This document shows, one piece after another, positions 1 to 10,690 of a stretch of 64,000 nt of DNA; position 1 is the stretch's first letter; every line of letters starts with the position of its first letter. The notes beneath the pieces were generated by a model. That model did no database searches. It had not been told where the DNA came from and saw nothing but the letters and a program-made list of their open reading frames with translations. The position numbers were made by a program, and so were the translations under genes. Source of the DNA: Coptis chinensis (taxonomy: Eukaryota > Streptophyta > Magnoliopsida > Ranunculales > Ranunculaceae); assembly GCA_015680905.1 (NCBI GenBank), contig CM027381.1, positions 92,467,501-92,531,500 on the forward strand, in the 5' to 3' direction.

Positions 1-424
1 CCTTATCATAAATGATCCCAGAGTACTCACTCCACAAGTTCTGAAAACCAGAATAGTATTGCTCAATAGTAAGAGTGCCATGATTGTAGTTAGCGATCTC
101 TAACTCCAAATGAAACCACCGTGCATTGTTGTCTTGATAATAGATGCGCTTTAAATACTCCCACATTTCCTTAGCAGTAGTAAAAGAGTGTAAATTATTC
201 ACCATTTGAGCCTCCATGGACCCCAAAATTCAAGAAATAATTCGTGCATCCTTCGTCTCCAATGCACCGAGATCAGTAACAGCTACGGGAGCTTTTGAGG
301 ACCCATCAATGTGACCCCAAAACTCCTTCCCTTTTAGAAACATCTTGAACTGGAATTCCCATGTGGGATAATTCTTTCCTGTAAACTTAACACAAAAGGT
401 TTCAACATAATTTGTTCCCGTCAT
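1..424 (-). pseudogene. Copia-type retrotransposon gag, 5' part, with an in-frame stop
   Basis: Reading the minus strand from the ATG at 424, the protein starts MTGTNYVETF and continues with a Copia gag N-terminal region (FTGKNYPTWEFQFKMFLKG). The same frame runs on below 230 into a gag core (EMWEYLKRIYYQDN, then LELEIANYNHGTLTIEQYY) to the window edge. A TGA at 232-230 interrupts the frame; the flanking residues make a Trp-to-stop change the likeliest cause. Gag would form the particle that packages element RNA. The primer-binding site and LTR lie immediately upstream (618-630, 631 onward), so this is the 5' end of a minus-strand element whose pol lies outside the window. The nonsense codon suggests it is dead. 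The family call rests on recognisable gag residues, not on a search. Confidence 0.75.
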
Positions 425-617
425 AGTTTTCACTTCAAGAAATCTTGCAGACAAAACAAATTGACGCGTTGCCTTGAAAAAAAAATACACCACACATTGT
501 ATCGAGGGCAAAGCGTTGACAAAGTGTTGTCAACCCACGACCAACTGCTAGAAAACCCACACCGTTGAAGGCTGAGCAAGACCAAAACCGAGGATTCAAC
601 ACAAACCCCACGAAGTA

Positions 618-630
618 GGCTCCGATACCA
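618..630 (-). promoter_or_regulatory. Copia primer-binding site
   Basis: On the minus strand these bases read TGGTATCGGAGCC. This is one base away from the initiator-tRNA-Met complement (TGGTATCAGAGCC) used by many plant Copia elements. It abuts the TAACA end of the presumed LTR with no gap and lies about 190 bases upstream of the gag ATG, which is the expected order. Confidence 0.75.
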
Positions 631-891
631 TGTTAATTTACAAGACTAAATTGCTGTCAAGACCATAATATATGTCAATCTCAATCTCAGTGACATATAT
701 GGTAATACAAATATAGCAATCACTGAATCTCTGTAAATCTCCAGCCACAATATTTGGCAACCTCATTGACATGAACAGTTTATTTAGTGTCTTGAACAAT
801 TTTCATTTACGCTTGCTAATATGGTCGTGGGCAAGACACTAAATAAACTGTTCAAAACACTAAATAAGCTGCGTCAAGACACTATATAACA
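631..891 (-). repeat. Probable 5' LTR of the minus-strand Copia element
   Basis: The inner edge is fixed by the primer-binding site. The outer edge is a guess: TGTTA...TAACA inverted ends occur at 631 and 887-891, giving a 261-bp LTR. Inside is a perfect 23-bp inverted repeat (772-794 and 832-854) separated by 37 bases, which would make a strong hairpin in the RNA. The partner LTR is outside the window, so the outer boundary cannot be confirmed here. Confidence 0.4.
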
Positions 892-2526
892 TATCTGTAA
901 ACAGATAATCCGTTTAAGAGAATTCCTAAATGTTTGGGATCAACACCAAGACGCATTGCATAAATTGGTGACGTTGGACGTACACCTTTGAATCGAGGAG
1001 ACCTTTCGAATCCATACCGGTGCTGGCCTAAGCAAATGCCATTCGTGCTTAACCAAACTACCATACGTGCTTAACCAAACTACGCAACTTGTAAGGATTG
1101 GACTTACGAAATTATTTTAATAATCTAACTTTCTAACCTTATGGATGTCGACAAAATATAGTATGTTGTTGAAGATGCCAGGCGATTATATTTTTCACAA
1201 GGTGCATATTCCTTGACTACCGAGTTTAAAATTTGGGATGTTCCAGTGTTCATTATTCCGAGTGGAATATTGGAATTCCACCCAATATTTCAGTTTTTTA
1301 AAAAATCGGAAAATACAATATAGAATTGAAATATTGATAATTTCAAAATATATTAAAATTCCAAATATAGCATAAGTCGAAATATGATGAATTTCGGTTT
1401 TTGAATTTGTCTGAATTCTAATAATTCTAAAATCCTGAACTATGCTCTGTTCAGAACACTGACGGGATTACCGGAAAACATAGGTTCGGTTCTGGATTAC
1501 GGAAAACATAGGTTTAATGTAGAGTGCTAGCTACCGAAGAATATTTAGGTTAGCTAAAAGCATTGTTAAACCACCCATTGGGCTTGGGCCACATCTTGGC
1601 CATGGGTGTTGGATTTTATCCTAAAAAGTCTTAGTACTAATTAGTGATCTTCCCACTTTATCAATCCATGATGAACTCTTTTCTTGTTCAATGTGGGATT
1701 TTTCTTTTTTTCGGTCCACACACTCTCAAAGTCATAAAAACTAGTGAAATGTAAACAGAATCAACTTAACAAAATATTCTGAAACTTTTTGTGCTCTGCA
1801 CAACTAACCCAGTAAATAGAATCTCCAAATTATTAAGGCAAGACCCAATGACCTGTAGTCCCTGTAGACGAACTAAAAAAATATGTTGACTGCAGTCGTA
1901 ATTTGAAAATTCGTTTCTAATAAAACATTTCAACAATCAAACAGGCTTCTAGTTGACGTTAAGGAAAGAACTTTGACATGGCAGTCCACCCCATTGGCCT
2001 AGCTACCAGAGAAATGGCTTCTATTATTTCGTTAAGGATCCAGTTTCAGCTAGATCCTTGGCACTGCCGAATTTGATGAATCAGTAGTATGTTAGACATA
2101 TTTGTGTGTGGCACATATTTTGGTTACTAACTTTCTCTTATTTGAAACTCTCACACCAGTTTTCTAAGAGTCGGGTTTTTTGAACTATAACTACCCTCCC
2201 ATTAGTTATGGCAACTGATTCTCTTTAATGGAAAGAGTACCACAAGGGTCGGTCCCAAGCCTAATATAAGAGTTCTTAGCCTGTGAATCCATTTACATGT
2301 AGTAATTGTTACGGAGAACATGTAGTAAGTGGATAGACTAGAAGATTCTTAGTGATAGACATTTGTTGTTGATCCTAATTCACTGTGTGTGGTACGGTGC
2401 TACATCAACTTGATATCAAGCATATGGATAACGTTTCTCATAATCAAATTTAATTGTTATGGCTGGAGGTATGTCGATCTATTTGCTATTTGCTGCCGCT
2501 TTTAATGATTTAATATAGTAGTACGT
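892..2526. other. Non-coding stretch, no gene recognised
   Basis: AT-rich sequence with no supportable open frame. At about 1,590-1,730 a block beginning GTGTTGGATTTTATCC and including CAATGTGGGATTTTTC resembles plant LTR debris, but no matching ends or duplications were found. The rest shows no recognisable gene, RNA or repeat. Confidence 0.5.
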
Positions 2527-3228
2527 TGTTGGGAATTTTCACTAGGAAGTTATCCCAACCTAGTTACTCTCTATCCCAAATGATTTCTCTTAAAGTCACA
2601 TCAAAGAAGTCACCCACCCAAGACTTTCGTAATTATCATAACAAATTTAATAAAACAATAAAAACTACTACTTAATCCACAAGCAATAAGTATGAAAGTA
2701 AATATAAAGATATACAAACTAGATTTAAAGTGGTTTGGCAAATGTTACCTACGTCCACCCTCACTCAAACCCTAGCTTAATAGAGCTCCCACAATTCCCT
2801 TGAATAATGAATATTTCAAAGTTGCCTCAACCATAACTATACGTTTCTTTTTTTATATGTGGAGAGAAAATTTCGTGAAAACATGAGTTTTGGAGCGAAA
2901 TTTCGACTAACGGTCAAAATTCTGAAATATATCACTAGGTGGTTTTGACCGATCCCCACAAGTCGTGGAACAAAGAAAATCCAACCGTTTTCTTCCATAA
3001 CAATATGCGCAAACCACATAAAGCTTTTCCCAACGACTTCGACAAGTCATTCAGGTTTCTTCCCAAACGAATTCCACAGATCGTCCAAACAAGCTGATTC
3101 CAATAGCTTTCTCCCTCTAAACGACCTTTCCAGACCGTGAAGGAGCTTCAACTACGACACGACGATACGGTCGTTCAAGCATGTTGGTTGGATACCGGAG
3201 CGAAGCTCAACGATTCCATAACCCAACA
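2527..3228. repeat. Solo-LTR-like element
   Basis: The 702-bp segment starts TGTTGGG and ends CCCAACA, the classic TG...CA inverted ends of plant LTRs, and has no retroelement coding sequence. Flanking 5-mers (tacgt before, atagt after) match only partly, so the target-site duplication is poor or decayed. Open frames inside it are short and unconvincing. An alternative is chance terminal similarity in an unrelated repeat. Confidence 0.4.
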
Positions 3229-3318
3229 ATAGTCAGTTAGGGAGTCCCATTAAAAAAGAGTATGAACATAATTATTATCAAAAGAATGAGGAACTGCTTA
3301 ATTATTGTTAAATCGTTA

Positions 3319-3813
3319 TGTACTTGTAGTGGACATATTCATGACGTAGGATGTTACATGTGGCAAGGGAGTCGTATGCTGAGTAGTGAAGAGGATACAT
3401 GATGCAGCGGATCAGATCCGCGGTAACCTAACTACCGAGAACTACCATATATAGATAGGGACAGGTGGAAAGGGAGGGAGCATGAGATGGGAAGAGATGG
3501 ACGAGCCAGATGGAGATGGAGGTGATGTGGCTAGTGGGCCGTATACTGAGTAGTGAAGAGGATACATGACGCAGCGGATCAGATCCGCGGAAACCTAACT
3601 GCCGAGAACTGCCATATATAGAAAAGGACATGTGGAGAAGAGAGAGGGGAGATAGGAAGAGATGGACAAACCAGATGAGAAAGGGAGTTAGAAGAAAAAA
3701 AGAGAGATATAAAGAAAAGAGAGAAAAAGAGGAGGAAGAAAATGGGAGAGAGGGAGAGAAGAAAAGATACCCTAATACTAGTGAGTTCAAAGGTTGTAAT
3801 ATTTGAGTATACA
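3319..3813 (+). repeat. Probable 5' LTR of the Gypsy element, with internal duplication
   Basis: The 3' edge (ATACA at 3809-3813) lies three bases before the primer-binding site. A TGTACTTG start at 3319 gives TGTA...TACA ends and a 495-bp LTR, but the start is not independently confirmed. The segment contains a 167-bp direct duplication (see 3371-3700) and becomes very purine-rich near its end. Each duplicated unit includes a CCATATATAG TATA-like box, so the LTR would have two candidate promoters. Confidence 0.4.
3371..3700 (+). repeat. 167-bp tandem duplication with paired TATA-like boxes
   Basis: The unit beginning GTATGCTGAGTAGTGAAGAG at 3374 recurs as GTATACTGAGTAGTGAAGAG at 3541, an offset of 167. 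Both copies carry a near-palindrome around CGGATCAGATCCG followed by CCATATATAG. The copies differ at scattered positions, so the duplication is not very recent. Confidence 0.8.
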
Positions 3814-3816
3814 TTT

Positions 3817-3833
3817 TGGCACCGTCTGTGAGG
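3817..3833 (+). promoter_or_regulatory. Gypsy primer-binding site
   Basis: TGGCACCGTCTGTGAGG closely resembles the TGGCGCCGTCTGTGGG-type leader found just inside the 5' LTR of many plant Tat-group elements. It sits between the TACA end of the LTR and the start of gag. I do not assign the priming tRNA. Confidence 0.65.
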
Positions 3834-3846
3834 AGAGCGAAATAAA

Positions 3847-5689
3847 ATGGCCACCGTAACAAAAAAATGAGTAGGAAGACCTAGGAAAGAAGCAGTTTGA
3901 GAAACAGTGGAGGAGGTTGTGAGCGAAGAAAAAGAGGTGGGTGGAGAGGAAGAGATATCTGATGTGGCGGCAGACGCCACTAGACTTCTGCAAAAGTAAA
4001 TAGTTAGGTTGAGGAACGAGAATATAGAGTTAAGAAAGGAAAGGGAGACCACACAAGAGGAAACGGAGCGTATGGATCATCGAGGCAGTGAAGTGGAAGG
4101 GGAAAATGAAGAGTATCATCCCCGGGGAGTAGATCCAGTAGAGGGCATCACGCTGGAGGTAGTACAGGCGATGATTGAGAAAGATAGAGAAGTGAACCGT
4201 ATGGCTAAAAAAGTAAACCAAAGTGCCGCTCAAAAGGAAGTTGCTAACCTCAATAAGAATCCGCTGGCCGATTCAATATGGAATTTAGAGGTGCCTAAGA
4301 GATTCAGTCAACCAAGATTTGAAAGGTATGATGGGAAGGGCGACCCAACAGATCATTTGCATCACTTTAGGCAACAGATGCCGTTGTGGCAGGAAGGCAA
4401 GTATGATGTTCCCTGCCAGCCTTAAGGGGGGAGCCTCGGATTGGTATTACCGGTTGTCTTCGCGGAGCATCAGTAGATTTGAAGAGCTAGAGCGTGCCTT
4501 TGTGGATCATTTCATCCACCAGAAAAGGAGGGTTATGGATATCGCGGCCTTATTCAACATCAAGCAGAGGTCAGCGGAAACGTTAAGGGAGTTTCTGTGT
4601 AGATTTAAAGAAAAGACCTTGAGAGTAGAGAATCTGGATGAACATACAGCGGTCATTGCCTTTTAGCACGGCTTGAGACAGAGAACCAGAGTCCACGAGT
4701 CAATGTCCAAGATAGAAATCACCACTTTGCATGCTCTATACCCAAAGGTAGAGAAATATATTCGGTACGAGGACATCATACAAAGAAATGCAAGGGAACA
4801 AACAAGATCCGGGAAGGCAGTACAGGATGTGGATAAGGATGATCGAAAAGATAAAGGTAAGAGAGAAGAAAGAGAGGGGGGATCATACAAAGGGGAGAGT
4901 CGTGGACCCGAAAGAACTGGAGATCGGGGGTGGAGAGATATACGCGAAAGAAAGCCATACCGTAAGATAGAACAGACACCTCTTAACAGGCCATTAAAGG
5001 AAATCTTGCCGCTGATCAAAGGGTTGCAGCATTATGAAGGACCGCGGAATACACCTGGGGAGATAGATGGGAAACCCTTTTGTGCCTATCATCAAATTAG
5101 GAACCATGCCACTAACGAGTGTTATGCTTTGAAGTGGCTGGTGGAAAGAATGATTGAGAAGGGGATGCTCAGAGAATTTGTCGTGGAGGTGCGTCATGCT
5201 GAGAGAGCGCAGGCTCCTGCTAGGATCTTAGGAACTATAAATGTCATTTTCAGTGGAGAGACACTCGGAAGAAATGCACACCGAGACAAGATGAGAAAGA
5301 CAACTAGCTTACAGCAAGTAAATGAGGTGGCGAGCATGCCGCAGTTAGTTTTGGGAACCGCGATGGGTGAGGGAAACATAGTGTTCACCCCGAAAGACTT
5401 GGAATCTGTGATCTCGCCGCATGAGGATGCTTTGGTGATTACCATAGCAATGGGTAACTATCTAGTGAAGAGGGTGTTGATAGACTGTGGAAGTTCGGTG
5501 GATCTATTATTTAAAGGGGCCATGGAAGAGATGAACATCAATAAAAATCAGTTAAAGGCTCCTCAGACCAATTTGTATGGCTTCAATGGTAGCATGCAGA
5601 CAGAGCCCATGGGGGAGTTAACACTACCAGTAACATCAGGTCTGACGACGATATTCACTAGGTTTATGGTGGTGGATACGGGGTCCTAA
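3847..5689 (+). pseudogene. Gypsy gag and aspartic protease, broken
   Basis: A short ATG frame at 3847 stops after seven codons. Charged gag sequence in another frame meets a stop at 3997 and then runs 4009-4425. The core retrotransposon-gag domain (SDWYYRLSSRSISRFEELER, later TLREFLCRFKEK) lies in a shifted frame, 4319-4666. A third frame, 4673-5689 (338 codons), carries a C-x2-H-x4-H-x4-C knuckle (CAYHQIRNHATNEC, residues 137-150) and a retropepsin-like site at D271 (LIDCGSS). Gag packages RNA and the protease cuts the polyprotein. Family members normally encode this as one frame; here at least two frameshifts and several stops break it. From 5690 to 5956 the coding-like sequence continues in fragments towards reverse transcriptase. 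Confidence 0.8.
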
Positions 5690-5956
5690 TATAATGCCAT
5701 TATGGGGAGAAGATGGATCCATGAAATGAAGGCCATTCCATCGACATATTATCAGATGATCCGCTTCCCCACAAAGGGGGGGATATATGAAATAAGGGGG
5801 GATCAAGTGGCCGCGCAGAACATACATCAGGTGACTGTAAAAAATATGGTCCGCGGAACAGTAGGGGAGAAGTTGATACCCGAGCAAGTAGCAACATAGC
5901 AATCACAGGAGGCATAGTCGACAGAAGGATACGAACCCACTCAGGGACCGAAAACT

Positions 5957-7823
5957 TTGGATGAGCTTGAGGTCGTGAACCTGGGGGTGGGCGAGGAAGA
6001 GAAGTTTACATCGATCGGGTCGGACTTGCCGGAGGAATGGAAAATCAAACTAGTACAGTTGTTAACAGAGAATGTAGATATATTTGAATGGGCGATTGAA
6101 GATATCACAGGAATAAACCCAGAGTTTGCTTGTCATCACTTGCATATGAAGGAGGACGCAAAGCCTATAAGACAAAAAAGGAGAAGCGTTATACCCAAAT
6201 ACGCAGAAGGGATTCGCAAGGAAGTTATACGGCTGAAAGGTGCGGGGATTATCAGGGATGTGGAATGCACGGAATGGTTATCCAACGTCGTCGCTATTCC
6301 AAAAAAGAATGGCAAGGTCAGAATGTGTGTTGACTTCACAGACGTGAATAAAGAGTGTCCAAAATACTGTTATCCTATGCCGCGAGTGGATGAGTTAGTG
6401 GACAGAACTGCTGGTTTCAAGGTGTTTTCTTTCATGGATGCATCCATGGGATATAATCAGGTCGCAATGTTCGACCCAGATCAGGAAAAAACAACCTTCG
6501 TGGTGGAAGGAGGTACTTACTGTTATACAAGAATGCCTTTTGGTTTAAAGAATGCAGGGGCTACATTTCAGCGGTTAGGGGAGAAAATGTTTGAAGGCAA
6601 GATTAGGAAGGGCATGGAAATATATATTGATGATATGGTGGAAAAAAGCATGTCAGAGGAGGAACACTTGGGACTTTTCACATAGTTTGTTGAGGAATGC
6701 ACCTTCGGGGTCACTTCAGGAAAATTCTTGGGTTACATAGTTACTTATCGTGGAATAGAGACGAATCCTGAGCAGATTAGATCATTGGTGGAGATGTCGT
6801 CCCCTCAGTGTGTGAAAGAGGTGCAACGGTTAGCTGGAAGAGTCGCGACATTGAACATATTTATTTCTAAATCATCGGACAAATGTAGACCATTGTATCA
6901 TTTGTTGAGGAAAACGCCAGATTTCCAGTGGACCGCTGAGTGTGAAGAAACCTTTCAGGAGTTGAAGGTTTATTTAGGACAAGCCCCTTTACTGTCGCGA
7001 CCGGAACAGGGAGAGAAACTGTATCTGTATTTGGGGGTTTTGAAATATGCGATAAGCTCAGTCCTGGTGCGAATTGTAGAAAAAATAGAGAAGACAGTTT
7101 ACTTTCAGAGTAAAACCATGCTAGGCGCGGAGACGCGATACAGTAGAATTGAGAAGTACGCATTAGTGTTGATTTTCTCAACGTTAAAGTTGAAGCCCTA
7201 TTTTGAGGCTCATTCAGTAGTTGTGATAACAAATCTACCCCTCAAACAAGTGTTGAATGCAGAAAAGTCAGGCAGAATGCTAAAATGGGCTGTGATGCTT
7301 AGTTGTTACGAAATCCAATATCAAATCAGAACGGTAGAAAAGGCGCAAGCCATGGCAGAGTTCCTGGCTGAATTCCCCGCCGAGGATCCAACTTGGGGAG
7401 AGGAAATGGTCATGGACCAGGAGGGAGAACCTAACTGTGATCCATTGGATCCTTGGGATATGCGGAATGGATGGAGAGTATTCGCGGATGGATCCGCTAC
7501 CGATGCGGGGAATGGAATTGGTGTTGTTTTGGTGACTCCTCAAAACACAAGGCTGGAGTTGTCAATGAAACTGGGGTTCGCGGCTTCTAATAATGAGTCT
7601 GAATATGAAGCAGTGATAGTAGGTTTGGATTTGGCACAAGATCTGGGAGTAAGCGAGTTATCGGTGTACTCTGATTCTAACTTGGTTATCTATCAGATGA
7701 ATGGGGGGTTTGTGGCACGCTGCCCAAGGATGGCGCGGTATCTGGAGACCCTACAAAGAAAAGCAAGCAAGTTCAAACAGATTCAATTCACCCATTTGGG
7801 CCGCGGGGAAAACAGACATGCAT
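5957..7823 (+). pseudogene. Gypsy reverse transcriptase, RNase H and second RNase H
   Basis: The first open stretch (5957-6685) holds reverse transcriptase: PKKNGKVRMCVDFTDVN, the first catalytic aspartate in FSFMDASMGYNQ, and the YIDD box (IYIDDMVEK). A TAG at 6683-6685 stops it. The same frame resumes at once and continues 6728-7828 with the RT thumb/connection, an RNase H (TRYSRIEKYALVL region), and a second RNase H beginning VFADGSATDAGNGIG with SNNESEYEAV and VYSDSNLV motifs. Within this set of domains, the second RNase H marks the Tat clade. Its last motif is split by a 751-bp transposon insertion at 7832, and four extra bases (GCAT) just before the target site add a frameshift. Confidence 0.85.
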
Positions 7824-7831
7824 GCTGACGC

Positions 7832-8582
7832 CATTGTCACCAAATACGGGTTTAAAACGCGTTTAAAACCCGAGATATTGCCAAGGCGTCTGGTTCCAGT
7901 TTAAAACCCGGGTTTTTCAACAAAATGTTTTAAACGTTTTAAACCCGTTTTAAACGATTTAAACCCGCTTTTAAGCGTTTTCGAGATTTTGAAAATCTCC
8001 CGTTTAAAACTTTTTTTTTTTTTTTTTTTAGAAAATGCTAGAAAAGAAAAGGGTTTTGGAGTTTACCTTTTTGAAGAGTGGAGCAATTGACTTATTGAGA
8101 CCGTTCTATTTTGCTTTAGACTATTAATAATTAATTAAAAATTTAAAGTTATTAACTTATTTGTAATACTTAATTATGCCATTATGGTTGGTAATTAGTA
8201 GTATCTTATTTTGAATAGTATTTTGGCACTGAATCTAAAACTTCTAGTATTTGGATGAGTAATGATAATTTGATACTTTCATGTATTTGAATTTTCTTTC
8301 ATTTGTATTATTATTATTTTTATTTTATGTGTATATTTTTTTTTCCCACTTTTATAGAAAATCAAACTCCTTATCTATTATATTATTTATCATCGGTTTT
8401 TACCGTTTCTTTTACGTATTATACGTATTATACGTTTTAAACCCGTTTTACCGTTTTAAACCCGTTTTTATGCCCCACGTTTTTAGTTTTTTCCGTTTTT
8501 CTCGAGGCGTTCCGTTTAAAACAAGAAACTAAGTTTTTTTCAAGTATACCGTTTTAAACCCGTACCGTACTTGGTGACAATG
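7832..8582. mobile_element. 751-bp TIR element with 8-bp target duplication, hAT-like MITE
   Basis: Terminal inverted repeats begin CATTGTCACCAA at both ends. The flanking 8-mer GCTGACGC is exactly duplicated (7824-7831 and 8583-8590). An 8-bp duplication with a CA...TG end fits the hAT superfamily best; the termini alone are not diagnostic. Subterminal zones hold many copies of GTTTTAAACCCG and its complement, probable transposase-binding clusters. There is a poly-T run near 8,010 and no transposase. It sits inside the Gypsy second RNase H, so it arrived after that element. Confidence 0.8.
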
Positions 8583-9895
8583 GCTGACGCTTTAGCATAT
8601 GTGGCTGCTATACTTCCAGGAACAGAGGGTCGTTCGATTGAAGTAAGGGTGTTAAGCAAACCAAGTACATCAGAAGAGGAATGTGTACTGCTCACCACTG
8701 AGAAGGAGTCGTGTTGGATGACTCCAATAAAAACTTTTCTGAGGGGAGTAGAGATAGAGAATAAATAGGAGAGACGAAAGATGGAGCAAGTAAGTCAGAG
8801 ATACGTTCTATTAGAGGGGGATTTGTACAGGAAAAGTTTCAACGGACCACTATTAAGGTGTATAGGGCCTCAGCAAGTCCAAGAAGTGATAGCCGAGGTC
8901 CTCGAAGGTGATTGCATCGAACAAAATCATCATGTTTGACAACCCACAGATTGATATCTCAGGAGTATTTTTGGCCCCATATGAAGAGGGATGCGACAGA
9001 GTATGCAACAACATGTGAGAAATGTCAAAGTTTGCACAACTCATACATTCCCCAGCTGAGCCGCTGCATAATGTCTTTAGTCCATGGCCCATTCGCCATG
9101 TGGGCACTCGATATAGTTGGGCCCTTACCCATGGCCAACGGCAAAAGAAGATTTATGTTGGCCGCTATTGATTATTTTACCAAGTGGGTGGAGGGAGTGG
9201 CATTACAACAAGCCAAAGAAAAGAATGTGAAGAAGTTCCTTTGGAGAACATCATATGTAGATTCGGTTTGCCGTACACATCTATCGCAGATAATGGAACA
9301 CAATTCTTGGAAAAAAAAGTGCGTCAATTCCTTCAAGCCTACAAAGTGAAACAAGGGTTCTCGGCGCCATACAATCCGGAGGAAATGGGCAGGCGAAATC
9401 ATCGAACAAAATCATCATGTTTATGGGCTTATCGTACCACACCGCGAACCTCCACAAATGCATCACCATTCGCAATGGCATATGGGGTAGAGGCAGTCAT
9501 ACCTGTGGAAATGATAGAGAAAACGACAAGAACCAGGGCTGTGGAAATGGGACTAAATGAGAAGATATTAGCCATCGAGTTGAATGTCATAGAGGAAAAA
9601 AGAGATATAGCTCGCATGCAACTGGAGGAGTACCATCAAAAACTACAGAGATAGTATGATAAACGAGTAAAGCCGCATGCATTCAAGGTTGAGGATTTGG
9701 TGCTGCGAAGAGTTACACCAGTTACCAAGAAGGAGAACGACGGCAAACTGGGACCCAATCCAAATCAAACCGTATGTCGTGACAGAGAAGGGAACTTCTA
9801 GAACATACAAGATTAAGACACCGGCAGGGGCAGAGATTGAGAAACCATGGAATATCATAATGTTGAAGAAATTCCATGAAAGAAGCAGCGTTTGA
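8583..9895 (+). pseudogene. Gypsy RNase H tail and integrase, damaged
   Basis: After the inserted element the RNase H tail resumes (ADALAYVAAI). Integrase follows: the zinc-binding part survives around YFWPHMKRD and CEKCQ, the catalytic core has LDIVGPLP and, in another frame, ADNGTQF, then LWAYRTTPRTSTNASPF and a basic C-terminal part up to the stop at 9895. Two lesions are visible. Near 8,915 the end of the zinc-binding region is replaced by a 23-base block identical to 9400-9422. After about 9,422 a segment of the core expected before LWAYRTT is missing. Frames change several times. Integrase would insert element cDNA; this copy cannot. Confidence 0.8.
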
Positions 9896-10019
9896 CTTTT
9901 CAGTGGGACAAGAAAAGTCTTTATGTATGTAGAGTGATAAGAATATGTATTGCGTTTCGAATTCTAAGTCAATGAAATAAAGAGTGCATTTCTTCCAAAC
10001 ATGGCATGAATAATGGTTG

Positions 10020-10690
10020 AGTTAGGACAGCGGAAGAGATGAGCCTTTTGCAGACTAAGGTCCAAATCAAACTGGGGGCAAATGAGATGCCCCCATCAGG
10101 CTACACAACTGATCAAAGATAGCGGGGGGGATAAGCCCTTTGCGGACTAAGGTCCAAATTAAATTGGGGGCAAAATGGGGCAAAATGAGTTGCCCCCATC
10201 AAGGCTCACAACCATCAAAGGCAGGGGGGAACCCTTCGGGACTAAGGTCCAAATCAAACTAGGGGCAAAATGAGCTGCTCCCAAGAGGCTTCACAGCCGA
10301 TCAAAGACAGCGGGGGGGATGATCCCTTCGAGGAATAAGGTCCAAATCAAATTAGGGGCAGAATTAGGTTGCCCCCAAGGCTTCACAACCGTCCAAAGAC
10401 AACGGGGATGAGCCCTTCATGGACTCTATGTCCAAATCAAAAAATGAGTTGCCCCATCATCATGCAAAATGAGTTGCCCCCATCAGGCTTCACAGACTAA
10501 TCAAAGAACAAAGCGGGGGAGGGGCCTTTCAGCGGACTAAATCCAAATCAAACTGTGGGTAGAATGAACTGCTCCCAAGAGGCTTCATAGCCGTTCAAAG
10601 ATAGCGGGGGGGATGAGCTCTTCGTGGACTCTATGTCTGAATCAAACTGGGGGCAATCTGAATTGCCCCTACAAGGCATCACAACCGTCC
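10020..10690 (+). repeat. 3' tandem repeats of the Gypsy element, about 90-bp units
   Basis: About seven imperfect units, each with GACTAAGGTCCAAATCAAA, a G-rich GGGGGCAAAATGAG block, TTGCCCCCA, GGCTTCACAACC and CAAAGA.AGCGGGGG. Unit length varies from roughly 80 to 115 bp. The G-run and C-run within a unit can pair as a hairpin. Non-coding tandem repeats between integrase and the 3' LTR are common in Tat-group elements. The array stops at about 10,690 inside a unit. Confidence 0.8.

Larger units (their letters stand above)
3319..10690 (+). mobile_element. Decayed Tat-lineage Ty3/Gypsy retrotransposon
   Basis: The order is LTR-like region, primer-binding site (3817), gag with CCHC-like knuckle, aspartic protease, reverse transcriptase, RNase H, a second (archaeal-type) RNase H, integrase, then 3' tandem repeats. 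A second RNase H between RNase H and integrase is the hallmark of the Tat clade (Ogre/Retand/TatIV-V relatives). In-frame stops, several frameshifts, an internal TIR-element insertion (7832-8582) and two integrase lesions show that it is dead. No 3' LTR is visible: sequence changes abruptly to a Helitron helicase fragment at about 10,690, so the 3' end is truncated or displaced. Confidence 0.85.

Noticed and set aside
882-1064. Sixty-residue minus-strand frame beside the Copia LTR.
   Set aside because: No domain, no partner motif, and it overlaps the presumed LTR boundary. Treated as chance.
2837-3019. Small minus-strand open frame in the solo-LTR-like element.
   Set aside because: Lies wholly inside a non-coding LTR-like segment and has no recognisable domain.
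3428-4052. Long minus-strand frames rich in Ser, Leu and Phe opposite the Gypsy leader.
   Set aside because: They are antisense shadows of the purine-rich LTR and gag region and show no protein family features.
10613-10690. N-terminal extension of the helicase frame.
   Set aside because: These codons translate the Gypsy tandem repeats; helicase similarity begins only at about 10,691.
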